Below are positions 45,833 to 54,861 of a stretch of DNA of 64,000 nucleotides, piece by piece (positions within the stretch are counted from its first letter, which is position 1; every line of letters begins with the position of its first letter). The DNA is from Rhodococcus yananensis (GTDB taxonomy: Bacteria > Actinomycetota > Actinomycetes > Mycobacteriales > Mycobacteriaceae), in assembly GCF_020515525.1 (NCBI RefSeq), contig NZ_JAIYEP010000006.1, positions 1-64,000 on the forward strand, in the 5' to 3' direction. The position numbers and the translations under genes were made by a program. The notes under the pieces were generated by a model. The model saw nothing but the letters and a program-made list of their open reading frames with translations. It searched no databases and was not told the origin of the DNA.

Positions 45833-46963
45833 CTACCGGGTGCGCACCGACCGGGTGACCGTGAACTTGCGGTTCCGGCCCGCGATCGTCGTCGCTCCGA
45901 CGTGTTTCTGCAGGACACCTCGATATCCGAGATGCGAGTTGTACACGGTCCACAGTTCACCGCCGTCACGCAGCAGCCGAGCCGCAGCGGCGAACATCTT
46001 CTCCGCGGCACCGGTGTGCACAGCGGCACCGATGTGGAACGGTGGATTGCACACCACGACGTCGACGGAGGCATCGGACAACGACCCTGCGACGTCGTCA
46101 CGCAATGTGTCGATGCGGTCGGCGAGTCCGTTCGCGGCGGCGGTCGCGGCGGCGGAGGCGACGGCAGCCGCCGACTGGTCGGTCGCGATGACACGCACGC
46201 CGGGCCGCAGCTTCGCCAGTTCCGCGGCGAGAATCCCCGTTCCGCACCCGAGGTCCACGGCCACGTCGATGTCACGTCGGGTCTGTCTCAGGAAATCCAG
46301 CAGATAGCGGGTGCCGATGTCGAGTTTCGCGCCGGCGAACGCTCCCCCGTGGGCGACGACCGTCAGTTCTGTTCCGGCGATCGTCTCGCGCACCGGGTAC
46401 GTCGGGTCGCCCGGGCGTGGCCCGCGTGCGACGAGCACCCGCGACTTCTGCCGCCCCCGCGACGCGTGGACGTCCGCGAACGATTCGGCGAGCACATCGT
46501 TCATGGCGTGGGTGATGTGCTTGTCGCGACCACCGGCGAACACGGCGACGTCGGGATGCGCATGCCGGGCGACGGTCTCGGCGATCTCGGTGAGCGCGGC
46601 CAACGACCGCGGCAACCTCAGCAACACGACCCGGGCGTCGGTGAGCAGATCGGCGTCGAGCCCGTGGGAGACGTAGCGGTCGGCGAGTCCCTCACGGTCG
46701 GCGTTCGCGGCGAGGGCGCGTTCCGCGACGATCGAATCCTGGTGGACGCGCAGCGCCCCCGCGTCGTGCCGCACCGCCGCGCCGAGGGTGAGAGCACCGT
46801 ACTGATCGTCGACGACGGCGACGGTGCCGCGCGGTGCGGCACCGAGCGCAGCCGCCGCCTCGTCGAGGAGGAGGCGGTCGGCGGCGTCGACGGCGACCAG
46901 GTTGGGCGCTTCCACGTCCGGGAAGCGCCGCAACCTGTCGAACAGCCCGTTGTCGATCAGCAC
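45833..46963 (-). CDS. RsmC/RlmG-like rRNA guanine-N2 methyltransferase
   Basis: A 376-residue SAM-dependent methyltransferase with the two-domain plan of RsmC/RlmG: a degenerate N-terminal methyltransferase-like domain and a catalytic C-terminal domain. Motif I is VAVDLGCGTGILAAEL, motif IV VCNPPFHIG (NPPF for exocyclic amines), and WTVYNSHLGYRGVLQKHVG follows. It probably makes m2G in 16S or 23S rRNA. Start GTG 46963 overlaps the upstream lipoprotein gene by 7 bp, so the two are probably co-transcribed. Confidence 0.9.
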   Translation of the reverse strand: MLIDNGLFDRLRRFPDVEAPNLVAVDAADRLLLDEAAAALGAAPRGTVAVVDDQYGALTLGAAVRHDAGALRVHQDSIVAERALAANADREGLADRYVSHGLDADLLTDARVVLLRLPRSLAALTEIAETVARHAHPDVAVFAGGRDKHITHAMNDVLAESFADVHASRGRQKSRVLVARGPRPGDPTYPVRETIAGTELTVVAHGGAFAGAKLDIGTRYLLDFLRQTRRDIDVAVDLGCGTGILAAELAKLRPGVRVIATDQSAAAVASAAATAAANGLADRIDTLRDDVAGSLSDASVDVVVCNPPFHIGAAVHTGAAEKMFAAAARLLRDGGELWTVYNSHLGYRGVLQKHVGATTIAGRNRKFTVTRSVRTR

Positions 46964-47322
46964 TGCCCCTTGCCGGCGTTGTCGATCGCGCGGAGGGTGT
47001 CGGCCTGCTGTTCCTCGCTCAGGTTCGCCCATTCGGGGAGCTGCTGCTGTGCCTCGGCGACCGCGGCAGCGGCCTCGACGCGATCCTGACCCCATCCCTC
47101 GAGCTGATCGAGGTACGGCAGCAGGGCCTCGCAGTTCTCCTCGTAGCTCTTGCCGAGCTCGACGGTGGTGGTGACCGTGCCGTCGGACTCGGTTCCGGTC
47201 GACGCGGCCGCGCTCGTGCTGGTGGTGTCCGTGGCCGAATCGGAAGCGTCGTCGGACGATCCGCATGCCGCGGCCAGCAGGACCACACCTGCGCCGACCA
47301 GCGCCGCGAGAGTCTTCTTCAT
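46957..47322 (-). CDS. Small Cys-containing lipoprotein
   Basis: 121 residues. MKKTLAALVGAGVVLLAAAC is a clear lipoprotein signal (lipobox AAAC, Cys20). A Ser/Thr/Asp-rich linker follows, then a helical domain with two cysteines (SYEENCEALLPYLDQLEGW ... AIDNAGKGQC) likely paired in the envelope. No family recognised. It is divergent from the PknK-like kinase gene and upstream of the methyltransferase. Confidence 0.78.
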   Translation of the reverse strand: MKKTLAALVGAGVVLLAAACGSSDDASDSATDTTSTSAAASTGTESDGTVTTTVELGKSYEENCEALLPYLDQLEGWGQDRVEAAAAVAEAQQQLPEWANLSEEQQADTLRAIDNAGKGQC

Positions 47323-47484
47323 TCTTCTGTCCCACTTCTGATAGCAGTGTCGTGTCGGTCCGGGTCGTCGGCGGTGCCGCCGCGTCCCGGCGGCACAAAG
47401 GTAGTCCAGAACCCGCCGCCGATCAGCGCCGGGCATACACCCACCGGAACTATCCTGGAGAAACCCCTGAACGAGGCACCGCCG

Positions 47485-50400
47485 ATGACCGACAATGATC
47501 CGTTCGCCACGCAGCGCGCACCGGTTTTCGACGATTCCGACACCGGGATCGCACATGCGCTCGCCGCGGCCGGTCTCACCGATCCCGAAGAGATCGGACG
47601 CGGCGGATTCGGTGTGGTGTACCGGTTCCGCCAGGAGTCCTTGGACCGGACGGTCGCGGTGAAGATCCTCAGTGCCACCCTCGACCCGGAGAACCTCGAA
47701 CGGTTCCTGCGCGAGCAGCGGGCGATGGGCCGACTGTCGGGGCATCCGCACATCGTGACGGTGCTGCAGGCGGGCACCACGACCACGGGCATGCCGTACC
47801 TGGTGATGCACTACCACCCGCACGATTCGCTCGAGGCCCGCATCCGACGTCACGGGCCGCTGCCGTGGCCCGAAGCGCTGCGCACCGGCATCAAGGTGGC
47901 GGGTGCACTCGAAACCGCGCATCGCGCCGACGTCCTGCATCGGGACGTCAAGCCCGGCAACATCCTCATCACCGAATACGGAGAACCGCAGCTCACCGAC
48001 TTCGGTATCGCCCGCGTCGGCGGCGGTTTCCACACCTCGTCGAGCATGGTGACCGGGTCTCCCGCATTCACGGCCCCGGAGGTCCTGCACGGGCACGCAC
48101 CGACCGCCGCCGGCGATGTGTACGGGCTGGCGGCCACCCTGTTCTGCGCGATCACCGGGCACGCCGCCTACGAACGCCGGGAGGGCGAGAAGGTGGTAGC
48201 GCAGTTCCTGCGGATCACGTCCGAGCCGGTCCCCGATCTGCGTGGCGCCGGGATCCCCGACGACGTGTGCGACGTCCTCGAGCGGGGCATGTCCACCGAT
48301 CCCGGCGAGCGGCCCGCGTCGGCAGCGGAGTTCGGTGAACTGCTGCGCCGGATCGAGTACCGGCACGGCCTGACCGTCGACGACATGGCCGTACCCGACA
48401 CGACACCGGACGGCACCGTCACCGGCAGTGCCCCGGTGGACACGACCGGCCCCGATTCGCGGCGTCTGCCGTCGACGTCGTTCACGTCACCGTCGACGGC
48501 ACCGGCCACCCGCTTCCGGCCGCCCGCACCCGCGCGTCCGCTGGTGACCCGCACCCGCCTGATCGACCTGCTGCGCGCCGGGCAGCGACGCCGACTCACC
48601 GCGATCCACGCGCCCACCGGGTTCGGCAAATCCACTCTGGCGGCGCAGTGGCGCGATGTGCTGGTGGCCGAAGGGGTCCCGGTGGCGTGGCTCGCCGTCG
48701 ACGGTGACGACAACAACGTCCTGTGGTTCCTCACCCACCTCGTCGAAGCGATCGAACAGGTGCAGCCGCAGCTCGGCCGGCAGCTCGGGCAGATACTGGA
48801 GAACCACGGCGACGACGCGGAGCGGTACGTGCTGAGCACCCTGATCGACGACCTGCATCGCGCCGACACCCCCACCACGCTGGTCATCGACGACTGGCAC
48901 CGCGTCACCTCCACCGCGACCGTGGCGGCACTCGACTTCCTCCTCGAGCGCGGCTGCCATCACCTGCAGATCATGGTGACGAGCCGGAGCCGGACCGGTC
49001 TGCCGCTGAGCCGGATGCGGGTGCGCGACGAACTCGTCGAGATCGACTCGGCCGAGCTACGTTTCGACACCGACGAATCCGATTCGTTCCTGCGCGACAT
49101 CAGCGGGCTGCATCTCGACCGGGAGGACGTCCGCGACCTCAACAGATCGACGGAGGGGTGGGCGGCCGCGCTGCAGTTGGCGTCGTTGTCCCTGCGCGAC
49201 AGCGACGATCCCACCGAGTTGATCGAGTCGATCACGGGCCGTCACCACGCGATCGGCGAGTTCCTCGCCGACAACGTGCTGTCCACACTCGAACCGGAGG
49301 TCTACGAGTTCCTGCTGGCCACGTCCGTCACCGAATCCGTGAGCGGCAGCCTCGCCTCGGCGCTCACCGGTGATCCACGGGGGCAGGCGCTGCTCGAGGA
49401 GATCGAACAACGCGACCTGTTCCTGCGCCACATCGACGACGAGCGCATCTGGTTCCGTTACCACCACCTGTTCCTCGATTTCCTGCGGCGGCGGCTCGAA
49501 CGCGACCATCCCGAACGGATTCCGGAACTGCATCGCGTCGCCTCCCGCTGGTTCGAGCGCCACCACATGCTCAGCGAGGCCGTCGATCACGCTCTGGAAG
49601 CGGGCGACGAGGACCATGCGGTCGATCTGGTCGCCACGGACGGCACCTACCTGATGGAACACGGGCGGATGACGACGCTGCTCACGCTCGTCGACAAGCT
49701 GCCGTCCCGCGCGGTGTCCCGGGACGCCCGGATCCAGCTGGCATTGTGCTGGGCGAACGGTGCCCTGCAGCGGGCCGGCAGGGCGCGGGCAGCGCTCGCC
49801 GCCGCCCGCGCGGCCGCGGCCACCGGCGACGACGTGCTCGCCATCGAAACGGATGTCGCGGAGGCCGCTATCCTCATGAACGACGATCACCTCTCCGGTA
49901 TCGACGCGCTCGTCGCCCCGTGCCTCGACGACCCCGACCGGTTCGCTCCGTGGGTCGTCGCCGCCGCCGCGGTCTTCGCGACGTACGCCGATCTCTTCCG
50001 GTTCGATTTCGACGGTGCACTCCGTCGTCAGGAATGGGCCGAGCCGTACCAGCGGGCCACGCGGGGACCGTTCGCGGGGATCTACGGCCGGTGCCTCGCC
50101 GGGATCGCCGAAACCGAGTTGCTCGACGTGGTGGCGGCGGAAGGACACTTCCGCGCGGCGTTGCGGGCGGCGCGGCGCAGCGGCGGCATCCATTCGCACG
50201 GTGGCCGTCTCGCCGCCGCGATGCTCGGTGACCTGCTCTACGAGCAGGGCCGCATCAGCGAGGCCGAAGCGCTCCTCGACGAGAGTTCCGAACTCGGCAT
50301 CGAAGGGGGAACACCGGATTTCATGTTCGCCCGCTTCGCGACGGCCGCGCGACTGAAAATGGTGTGCGGCGACCGCGACGCAGCGACCGCGCTGCTCGAC

Positions 50401-50961
50401 GACGGGATGCGGGCCGCCGCCGCGCACGGGCTGCCGCGACTGCGCGCACGGATCCGGAACGAACGCGTCCGCATGGGCCTGCCGGTGGACGTCGCCGCGC
50501 CGCGGACGATGCCCGACTCCGACGTACCCGATCCGGACGGGGTCGCGGAGTTCACGGCGCAGACCGACGACGCCACCTCCATCCGCCTGCTCTATCGCAG
50601 CGGCGATCCCGAGGCCGTCACCCGCGCCGTGGAGTGGGCCCGCCTGTGGCACCGTCGCACCGCGAACGGGCGGCCGCGGGCGCATCTACAGGCGGCCCGT
50701 CTGCTGGTGGCCTGCCTCGAGAGTGCGGGGGCGGAGGACGAGGCCGACCGGCTCGCCGCGTCGATCGTCGCGGTGTGCGGATCACGCGGCATGCTGCGTT
50801 ACCTCGTCGACGGTGGCAGCCGTGTCGTCGCGGTCCTGGAGCGGCTGCGCGCCCGCCTCGACGGTGGGCGGTGGCCGGCGGACTGGCCGGTCGTCGACGC
50901 GACGTTCCTGAACGAGATGCTGCGACTCACCGAGTCGGGAGAGACCAGTACCCGGCTGTGA
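47485..50961 (+). CDS. pknK: PknK-like serine/threonine kinase with MalT-type regulatory region
   Basis: An 1158-residue protein. Residues 35-290 are a Hanks-type kinase: glycine loop EIGRGGFGVVYR (36-47), Lys60 in VAVKIL, HRDVKPGN (152-159), DFG (172-174) and an APE-type end (TAPEVL). A Pro/Thr linker follows, then a MalT/STAND ATPase with P-loop HAPTGFGKSTLAAQW (375-389) and LVIDDWHRVTS (Walker B). A long helical TPR-like C-terminal part completes it. No LuxR helix-turn-helix is visible at the end. PknK of M. tuberculosis has this architecture and tunes translation and growth. There is no membrane helix, so the kinase is soluble. Expressed alone, ahead of corA. Confidence 0.92.
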   Translation: MTDNDPFATQRAPVFDDSDTGIAHALAAAGLTDPEEIGRGGFGVVYRFRQESLDRTVAVKILSATLDPENLERFLREQRAMGRLSGHPHIVTVLQAGTTTTGMPYLVMHYHPHDSLEARIRRHGPLPWPEALRTGIKVAGALETAHRADVLHRDVKPGNILITEYGEPQLTDFGIARVGGGFHTSSSMVTGSPAFTAPEVLHGHAPTAAGDVYGLAATLFCAITGHAAYERREGEKVVAQFLRITSEPVPDLRGAGIPDDVCDVLERGMSTDPGERPASAAEFGELLRRIEYRHGLTVDDMAVPDTTPDGTVTGSAPVDTTGPDSRRLPSTSFTSPSTAPATRFRPPAPARPLVTRTRLIDLLRAGQRRRLTAIHAPTGFGKSTLAAQWRDVLVAEGVPVAWLAVDGDDNNVLWFLTHLVEAIEQVQPQLGRQLGQILENHGDDAERYVLSTLIDDLHRADTPTTLVIDDWHRVTSTATVAALDFLLERGCHHLQIMVTSRSRTGLPLSRMRVRDELVEIDSAELRFDTDESDSFLRDISGLHLDREDVRDLNRSTEGWAAALQLASLSLRDSDDPTELIESITGRHHAIGEFLADNVLSTLEPEVYEFLLATSVTESVSGSLASALTGDPRGQALLEEIEQRDLFLRHIDDERIWFRYHHLFLDFLRRRLERDHPERIPELHRVASRWFERHHMLSEAVDHALEAGDEDHAVDLVATDGTYLMEHGRMTTLLTLVDKLPSRAVSRDARIQLALCWANGALQRAGRARAALAAARAAAATGDDVLAIETDVAEAAILMNDDHLSGIDALVAPCLDDPDRFAPWVVAAAAVFATYADLFRFDFDGALRRQEWAEPYQRATRGPFAGIYGRCLAGIAETELLDVVAAEGHFRAALRAARRSGGIHSHGGRLAAAMLGDLLYEQGRISEAEALLDESSELGIEGGTPDFMFARFATAARLKMVCGDRDAATALLDDGMRAAAAHGLPRLRARIRNERVRMGLPVDVAAPRTMPDSDVPDPDGVAEFTAQTDDATSIRLLYRSGDPEAVTRAVEWARLWHRRTANGRPRAHLQAARLLVACLESAGAEDEADRLAASIVAVCGSRGMLRYLVDGGSRVVAVLERLRARLDGGRWPADWPVVDATFLNEMLRLTESGETSTRL

Positions 50962-50979
50962 GTGGGGCACACTGCATCC

Positions 50980-51999
50980 GTGACGTCGACACACAGAGGT
51001 GCGGTCCGGACCCGACTGTGGCGTGACGGTGTCCTCACCGCCGAGGACTTCCCGCTCACCGAGGTGTCCGACCATCTCGCCGACGAACACGCGCTGGTGT
51101 GGGTTGATCTGGACGATCCGGCCCACGAGCAGATGCACGATCTCGCGGCGGAACTGCAACTGGATCCGCACGCCGTCGAGGACGCGCTCGCCCGCGGCGA
51201 ACGCACGAAGGCGACGCGCTATCCCACGCACACGTTCGTCACCGTGTACGCGACGCACCTCGAGGACGGCGTCGTGGACGACCGCGTCGACGTGGTGTCG
51301 CGCCTACGGACCACCCGGGTGTCGGCCTTCATGTTGCCGCGCGGAATGGTGACGGTACGCCGCGGCGGCCCCTTCGAGATCGCCGACGTGGTGGACCGGT
51401 GGGACGAACACCCCGACCTGTTGCGTTTCGGGACGGGCGCGTTGCTGCACGGGCTGCTCGACGTCGTCGTCGACGGCCAGTTCGACACCGTCCAGGCTCT
51501 CGACGACGCCATCGAGACACTCGAGGACGGATTGTTCGACGACACCGCGGCGACCCGCACCATCCAGCACCACATCTTCCGCATCCGGAAGGAACTCGTT
51601 CTGCTGCGCCGCGTCGTGTTGCCGATGCGCGAGGTGGTCACGGTGGTGATGAGACACCGCACCGAGCAGGACACGCACCCCGAACTGGACAGCTGGTACA
51701 CGGATCTGTACGACCACGTCATCCGCGCGACGGAGTGGACGGAATCACTGCGCGACATGGTGACGACCCTGTTCGAGACGAACCTGTCGCTGCAGGACGC
51801 CCGGTTGAACACGGTCATGAAGAAGCTTTCCGGCTGGGCGGCCATCGTGGCGGTGCCGACGGCGATCACCGGCTGGTACGGCATGAACGTGCCCTACCCG
51901 GGGTTCGGCCAGTTCTGGGGTGTGGTGGCGGGGACCGCGATCATCGTGGGTTCGTCGAGCGGGCTGTACCTGCTGTTCAAGCAGCGCGATTGGCTCTGA
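50980..51999 (+). CDS. corA: CorA-family magnesium/cobalt transporter
   Basis: About 339 residues. The large N-terminal cytoplasmic domain (WVDLDDPAHEQMHDLAAEL, LDPHAVEDALARGERTKATRY) and long stalk helix end in two C-terminal membrane helices. The signature YGMNVPYPGFG (GMN) lies in the loop between them. Pentameric channel for Mg2+ or Co2+. GTG 50980 is chosen as the start because similarity begins shortly after; GTG 50962, directly behind the kinase stop, is also in frame. Possibly co-transcribed with pknK. Confidence 0.94.
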   Translation: MTSTHRGAVRTRLWRDGVLTAEDFPLTEVSDHLADEHALVWVDLDDPAHEQMHDLAAELQLDPHAVEDALARGERTKATRYPTHTFVTVYATHLEDGVVDDRVDVVSRLRTTRVSAFMLPRGMVTVRRGGPFEIADVVDRWDEHPDLLRFGTGALLHGLLDVVVDGQFDTVQALDDAIETLEDGLFDDTAATRTIQHHIFRIRKELVLLRRVVLPMREVVTVVMRHRTEQDTHPELDSWYTDLYDHVIRATEWTESLRDMVTTLFETNLSLQDARLNTVMKKLSGWAAIVAVPTAITGWYGMNVPYPGFGQFWGVVAGTAIIVGSSSGLYLLFKQRDWL

Positions 52000-52028
52000 G
52001 TTCCCGGGGGACGCCGTGGTCGAACCGT

Positions 52029-52054
52029 GTTTCGGGGACGACGCACGGGGGTAT
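52029..52054 (+). promoter_or_regulatory. SigF/SigB-type stress promoter of csbD
   Basis: GTTT (52029-52032), 16 bp, then GGGTAT (52049-52054) match the general-stress sigma pattern GTTT-N15-17-GGGTAT of actinobacterial SigF and Bacillus SigB. The csbD ATG is 45 bp downstream. CsbD is a SigB-dependent protein in Bacillus, so the match makes biological sense. Confidence 0.75.
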
Positions 52055-52098
52055 CCGCCGAGGGTACGAAGCTCGTGTCCTGGACCCGAGGAGGATCG

Positions 52099-52299
52099 AT
52101 GGCCGACTTCATCGACAAGGCCAAGCACAAGGCGGAAGAAGCCGCCGGCAAGTTCAAGGAGAAGGCAGGGAAGGCCACCGACGACCGCGACCTGGAAGCC
52201 GAAGGCAAGGGCGATCAGGTATCCGGTGGTCTCAAACAGGCGGGCGACAAGTTGTCCGATGCCGTGGACGACGTCAAGGACAGCTTCAAGGACAAGTGA
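52099..52299 (+). CDS. CsbD-family general stress protein
   Basis: 66 residues: MADFIDKAKHKAEEAAGKFK, then EKAGKATDDRDLEAEGKGDQ and KLSDAVDDVKDSFKDK, a highly charged helical protein of the CsbD type, probably a small stress or hydrophilin-like protein. GAGGAGG lies 6 nt upstream of ATG 52099. A SigF-type promoter lies 45 bp upstream. Monocistronic. Confidence 0.92.
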   Translation: MADFIDKAKHKAEEAAGKFKEKAGKATDDRDLEAEGKGDQVSGGLKQAGDKLSDAVDDVKDSFKDK

Positions 52300-52582
52300 C
52301 CTGCACCGACACGGTGAACGCCCCGACAGTCACGGGCGCTCACCGTCGTCCGGTGCCCGCACCCGACCCGGCTGCGATGTCCCCCGTCTACCGGTGGTGG
52401 GCGAGGAGGACGCTGCCGTGCCCGCGTCGGCCGAGCTCGCGCACCAGCTCCCACCACACGATCCATCACCTCGAGCAGCCGGGTGTACGCCCGGGTCGGT
52501 TGGCGACGCCGCGGCACACGTCGGACTGAGCCTCAATCCACCGACGTTCGGGGCAGGTAACGGCGTGTCGAAATCAAGAAAG

Positions 52583-52613
52583 CGCCCCTGAGCTGGGGTG
52601 TTTGATGTTCTTC
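52583..52613 (+). terminator. Hairpin with T-rich tail in the csbD-downstream gap
   Basis: CGCCCC-TGAGCT-GGGGTG forms a short G+C stem followed by TTTGATGTTCTT, one of the few T-rich tails in this window. It lies 284 bp after csbD. Confidence 0.5.
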
Positions 52614-52775
52614 ACGCACAAACCAATCCAGTTCGCGCTTCCGGTGCCAGTGTCCCACAGGTTCTATCGGTGCTCCGCCCACACCTGATCGCACTCACGG
52701 ACCGCATCAAGCTGCTCCCCGGCAGTGTGTCCGGGCGCGCGGGACCGCGCCCCCGCATCCGGACCGGGAGCGGTG

Positions 52776-52781
52776 TAGGGT
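52776..52781 (+). promoter_or_regulatory. Candidate -10 box for the microprotein transcript
   Basis: TAGGGT preceded by TG (GTGTAGGGT) resembles actinobacterial -10 sequences. It would give a leader of about 155 nt before ATG 52945. No matching -35 is obvious. Confidence 0.4.
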
Positions 52782-52944
52782 CGTTCGTATCGGCTGGCCC
52801 GCGTACCTGATCTTCGATTTCGACGCGAGCGTCGATGCTTTCCCCGAGTCGCGTCTGCGCCGAGCCGCGCATCACGTCGCGCACGCCACCGCGCCTCGCC
52901 GGACCCCTTCACTTCCATGCCACAGCTGTATCCGAGAGGACCCC

Positions 52945-53082
52945 ATGAGCCAGTCACCCGCCAGTTACGGCCCGTTGTTCCTGCAACCGACCGACCCGAA
53001 GACCCCCGAGCCCGAACAGGTGTCGCAGCCCGCATCCACCGAGCCGCTCGACTACACCTCGCTGTTCTCGTCCCGCGCCTGA
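52945..53082 (+). CDS. Unrecognised 45-residue microprotein
   Basis: ATG 52945 follows GAGAGGA by 4 nt and opens a 45-codon frame ending in TGA 53080-53082. The product starts MSQSPASYGPLFLQPTD, continues PKTPEPEQVSQPASTE and ends PLDYTSLFSSRA. It is Pro/Ser/Thr-rich, acidic, without Cys or a membrane helix; the aromatic segments YGPLFLQ and LDYTSLFS are the only ordered-looking parts. Third-position G/C bias supports coding. It lies 35 bp ahead of the NAD(P)-binding gene and is probably co-transcribed. I recognise no family; a peptide precursor, regulator or short binding protein are all possible. Confidence 0.5.
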   Translation: MSQSPASYGPLFLQPTDPKTPEPEQVSQPASTEPLDYTSLFSSRA

Positions 53083-53117
53083 CCGAGCCCCGGTCGTCGA
53101 CCGATGGGAGTGGACCC

Positions 53118-53891
53118 GTGAGCACCGTTCTGGTCGTGGGAGGCACCGGCACCGCCGGATCCGCCACCGTCGGCGAACTCGTGTCCCGGGGACACACCGT
53201 GCGCGTGTTGAGCCGACACGCCCCCGTCCGACCACCCGACGGCGCGGTGCACACCCCCGGCGACCTGACGACCGGAACCGGGCTGGCCGAGGCTCTGGTG
53301 GGCGTCGATGTCGTCGTCAGCGCCGTCGACGGCCGCACGAAGTCCACGCGGCGCATCTTCACCGACGGTGCGCGCGCCCTCGGCACCGCCGCCCGCGACG
53401 CCGGGGTGCGGCGCACGGTGCTGCTGTCGATCGTCGGGGTGGACCACGTGCAGTTCTCCTACTATGCGGCGCTCACCGAACAGGAACGGATCCACGCGTC
53501 GTTCGGCCCCGGCACCGTGATCGTCCGCTCCACGCAGTTCCACAACCTGATCGATTCGCTCTTCACGGCGACCGCGCGTGTCGGGATGCTGCCGGTCGCG
53601 CGCGGGGCACGGTTCCAGCCGATCGCGCCGGCGGACGTCGGGCGCGCGTTGGCCGACGCCGCGCTCGATCCGGCACCCGGCGACCGGATCGAGGTCGGAG
53701 GCCCCGACATCGTGCCGATGCGGGAACTCGCACAGATCTGGAAGCGGGTGACGGGGTCGCGGGCGCTCGTGGTCGAACTCCCGGTTCCCGGGTCGGTGGG
53801 TCGGTTCCTGCGCGAGGGCCGGAACCTGACACCGGACAACCGCTACGGCACCATGCCGTTCGAGCAGTGGCTGACGGCACGTCGCGGCTGA
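53118..53891 (+). CDS. NmrA-like NAD(P)-binding protein
   Basis: 257 residues with an atypical short-chain reductase fold. The dinucleotide motif is STVLVVGGTGTAGSATVGELV (GxxGxxG type), given here from residue 2. GVDVVVSAVDGRTKSTRRIF, VLLSIVGVDHVQFSYYAALTEQER and an NmrA-like C-terminus (FQPIAPADVGRALADAALD) follow. The classical YxxxK is not in position (YYAALTEQE), so it may bind NAD(P) as a sensor or act on an unusual substrate. GTG 53118 has GGGAG 7 nt upstream. Behind the microprotein gene; convergent with the osmoprotectant operon by only 1 bp. Confidence 0.85.
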   Translation: MSTVLVVGGTGTAGSATVGELVSRGHTVRVLSRHAPVRPPDGAVHTPGDLTTGTGLAEALVGVDVVVSAVDGRTKSTRRIFTDGARALGTAARDAGVRRTVLLSIVGVDHVQFSYYAALTEQERIHASFGPGTVIVRSTQFHNLIDSLFTATARVGMLPVARGARFQPIAPADVGRALADAALDPAPGDRIEVGGPDIVPMRELAQIWKRVTGSRALVVELPVPGSVGRFLREGRNLTPDNRYGTMPFEQWLTARRG

Positions 53892-53892
53892 T

Positions 53893-54861
53893 CTACTCCA
53901 CGAGCCCTTCGTTCCGCAACCAGTCGTAGGCGACGTCGGACGGTTCCTCCCCGTCGATGTCGACCCGCCCGTTCAGTTCACGCATCACGTCGTCGGTGAG
54001 CCGTTCCGACAACGCGCCCAGCAGGTCGGCGATCGCGGGGTGGGCGGCGAGCACCTCCCCGCGCACCACCGCCGTTCCGCTGTACGGCAGGAAGAAGTCC
54101 CGGTCGTCGTCGAGCACCCGCAGGTCCAGGTTCCTGATCCGCCCGTCGGTGGTGTAGACCATGCCGAAGTTGCACGGCGAACTCGCCGCCGTCGACGTGT
54201 ACACCACACCCGCGTCCATCCTCGTCACGTTCCCGGCGGGTACACCGTCCGGTGTGTTGTACGGGATTCCGTACGTCTCCAGCATGGGAACGAAACCATC
54301 GGGACGGCTGAAGAATTCGTCGTCGACGCAGAACGTCCTGTCCGCCACCGGGAGAGCGGCGACGTCGTCGAGACTGCGCACCCCCAGACGTTCCGCGGTC
54401 CGCGCGGACGCCGCGAAGGCATACGTGTTGTCGAAATTCGCCGGCGGTAACCAGATCAGGTCGTACTCCTGCCTCTCGATGTCGCGGACCCGCTCCCACA
54501 ACTCGGTGGGATCGGCGATCGTCTCGGTCATACCGTGATACGTCACCCAGGCCGTCCCCGTGTACTCCCAGATGACGTCGGCGTCGCCGTTGACCATCGC
54601 CTGTCGCGACGGGGCGGCGCCCGGCGCCCCGGTCATGTCGGTGACGTCGGCGCCCGCCGCCGCGAGATAGGTCGCCGTGATCTTGCCGAGCAGCACCCCT
54701 TCGGTGAAACTCTTGGATGTGACGGTGAGTGCGGCGCCGTCCAGCGGTGCGTCTCCGTCGGGGAGTGTCGCGTGCCGGAACGACCCCGACGAACTGACCA
54801 GACCGCACCCGACGACCGCGAGCACGACCAGCACCGCGAGGAACGCGCGCAGCCGGATCAC
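53893..54861 (-). CDS. Osmoprotectant ABC transporter, substrate-binding lipoprotein (OpuCC/ProX/OsmF)
   Basis: 322 residues. Start RLRAFLAVLVVLAVVGCG is a lipoprotein signal. The mature part is a type II binding protein of the OpuAC/QAT family: ALTVTSKSFTEGVLLGKI, DVIWEYTGTAWVTYHG, YDLIWLPPANFDNTYAFAA, and the aromatic residues that form the cage for quaternary ammonium groups. It presents glycine betaine, choline or carnitine to the permeases. GTG 54861 overlaps the permease stop (GTGA). Last gene of the four-gene operon. Confidence 0.9.
   Translation of the reverse strand: MIRLRAFLAVLVVLAVVGCGLVSSSGSFRHATLPDGDAPLDGAALTVTSKSFTEGVLLGKITATYLAAAGADVTDMTGAPGAAPSRQAMVNGDADVIWEYTGTAWVTYHGMTETIADPTELWERVRDIERQEYDLIWLPPANFDNTYAFAASARTAERLGVRSLDDVAALPVADRTFCVDDEFFSRPDGFVPMLETYGIPYNTPDGVPAGNVTRMDAGVVYTSTAASSPCNFGMVYTTDGRIRNLDLRVLDDDRDFFLPYSGTAVVRGEVLAAHPAIADLLGALSERLTDDVMRELNGRVDIDGEEPSDVAYDWLRNEGLVE

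Larger units (their letters stand above)
52300..52944. other. Long intergenic region with no recognised gene
   Basis: 645 bp between csbD and the microprotein gene. I see a hairpin followed by a T-rich stretch (52583-52613), a second perfect 7-bp-stem hairpin GGGCGCG/CGCGCCC (52733-52752) and a TAGGGT -10-like box (52776-52781). No reading frame in it has a ribosome site and actinobacterial codon pattern. The last 160 bp would be the leader of the microprotein transcript. Confidence 0.6.
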
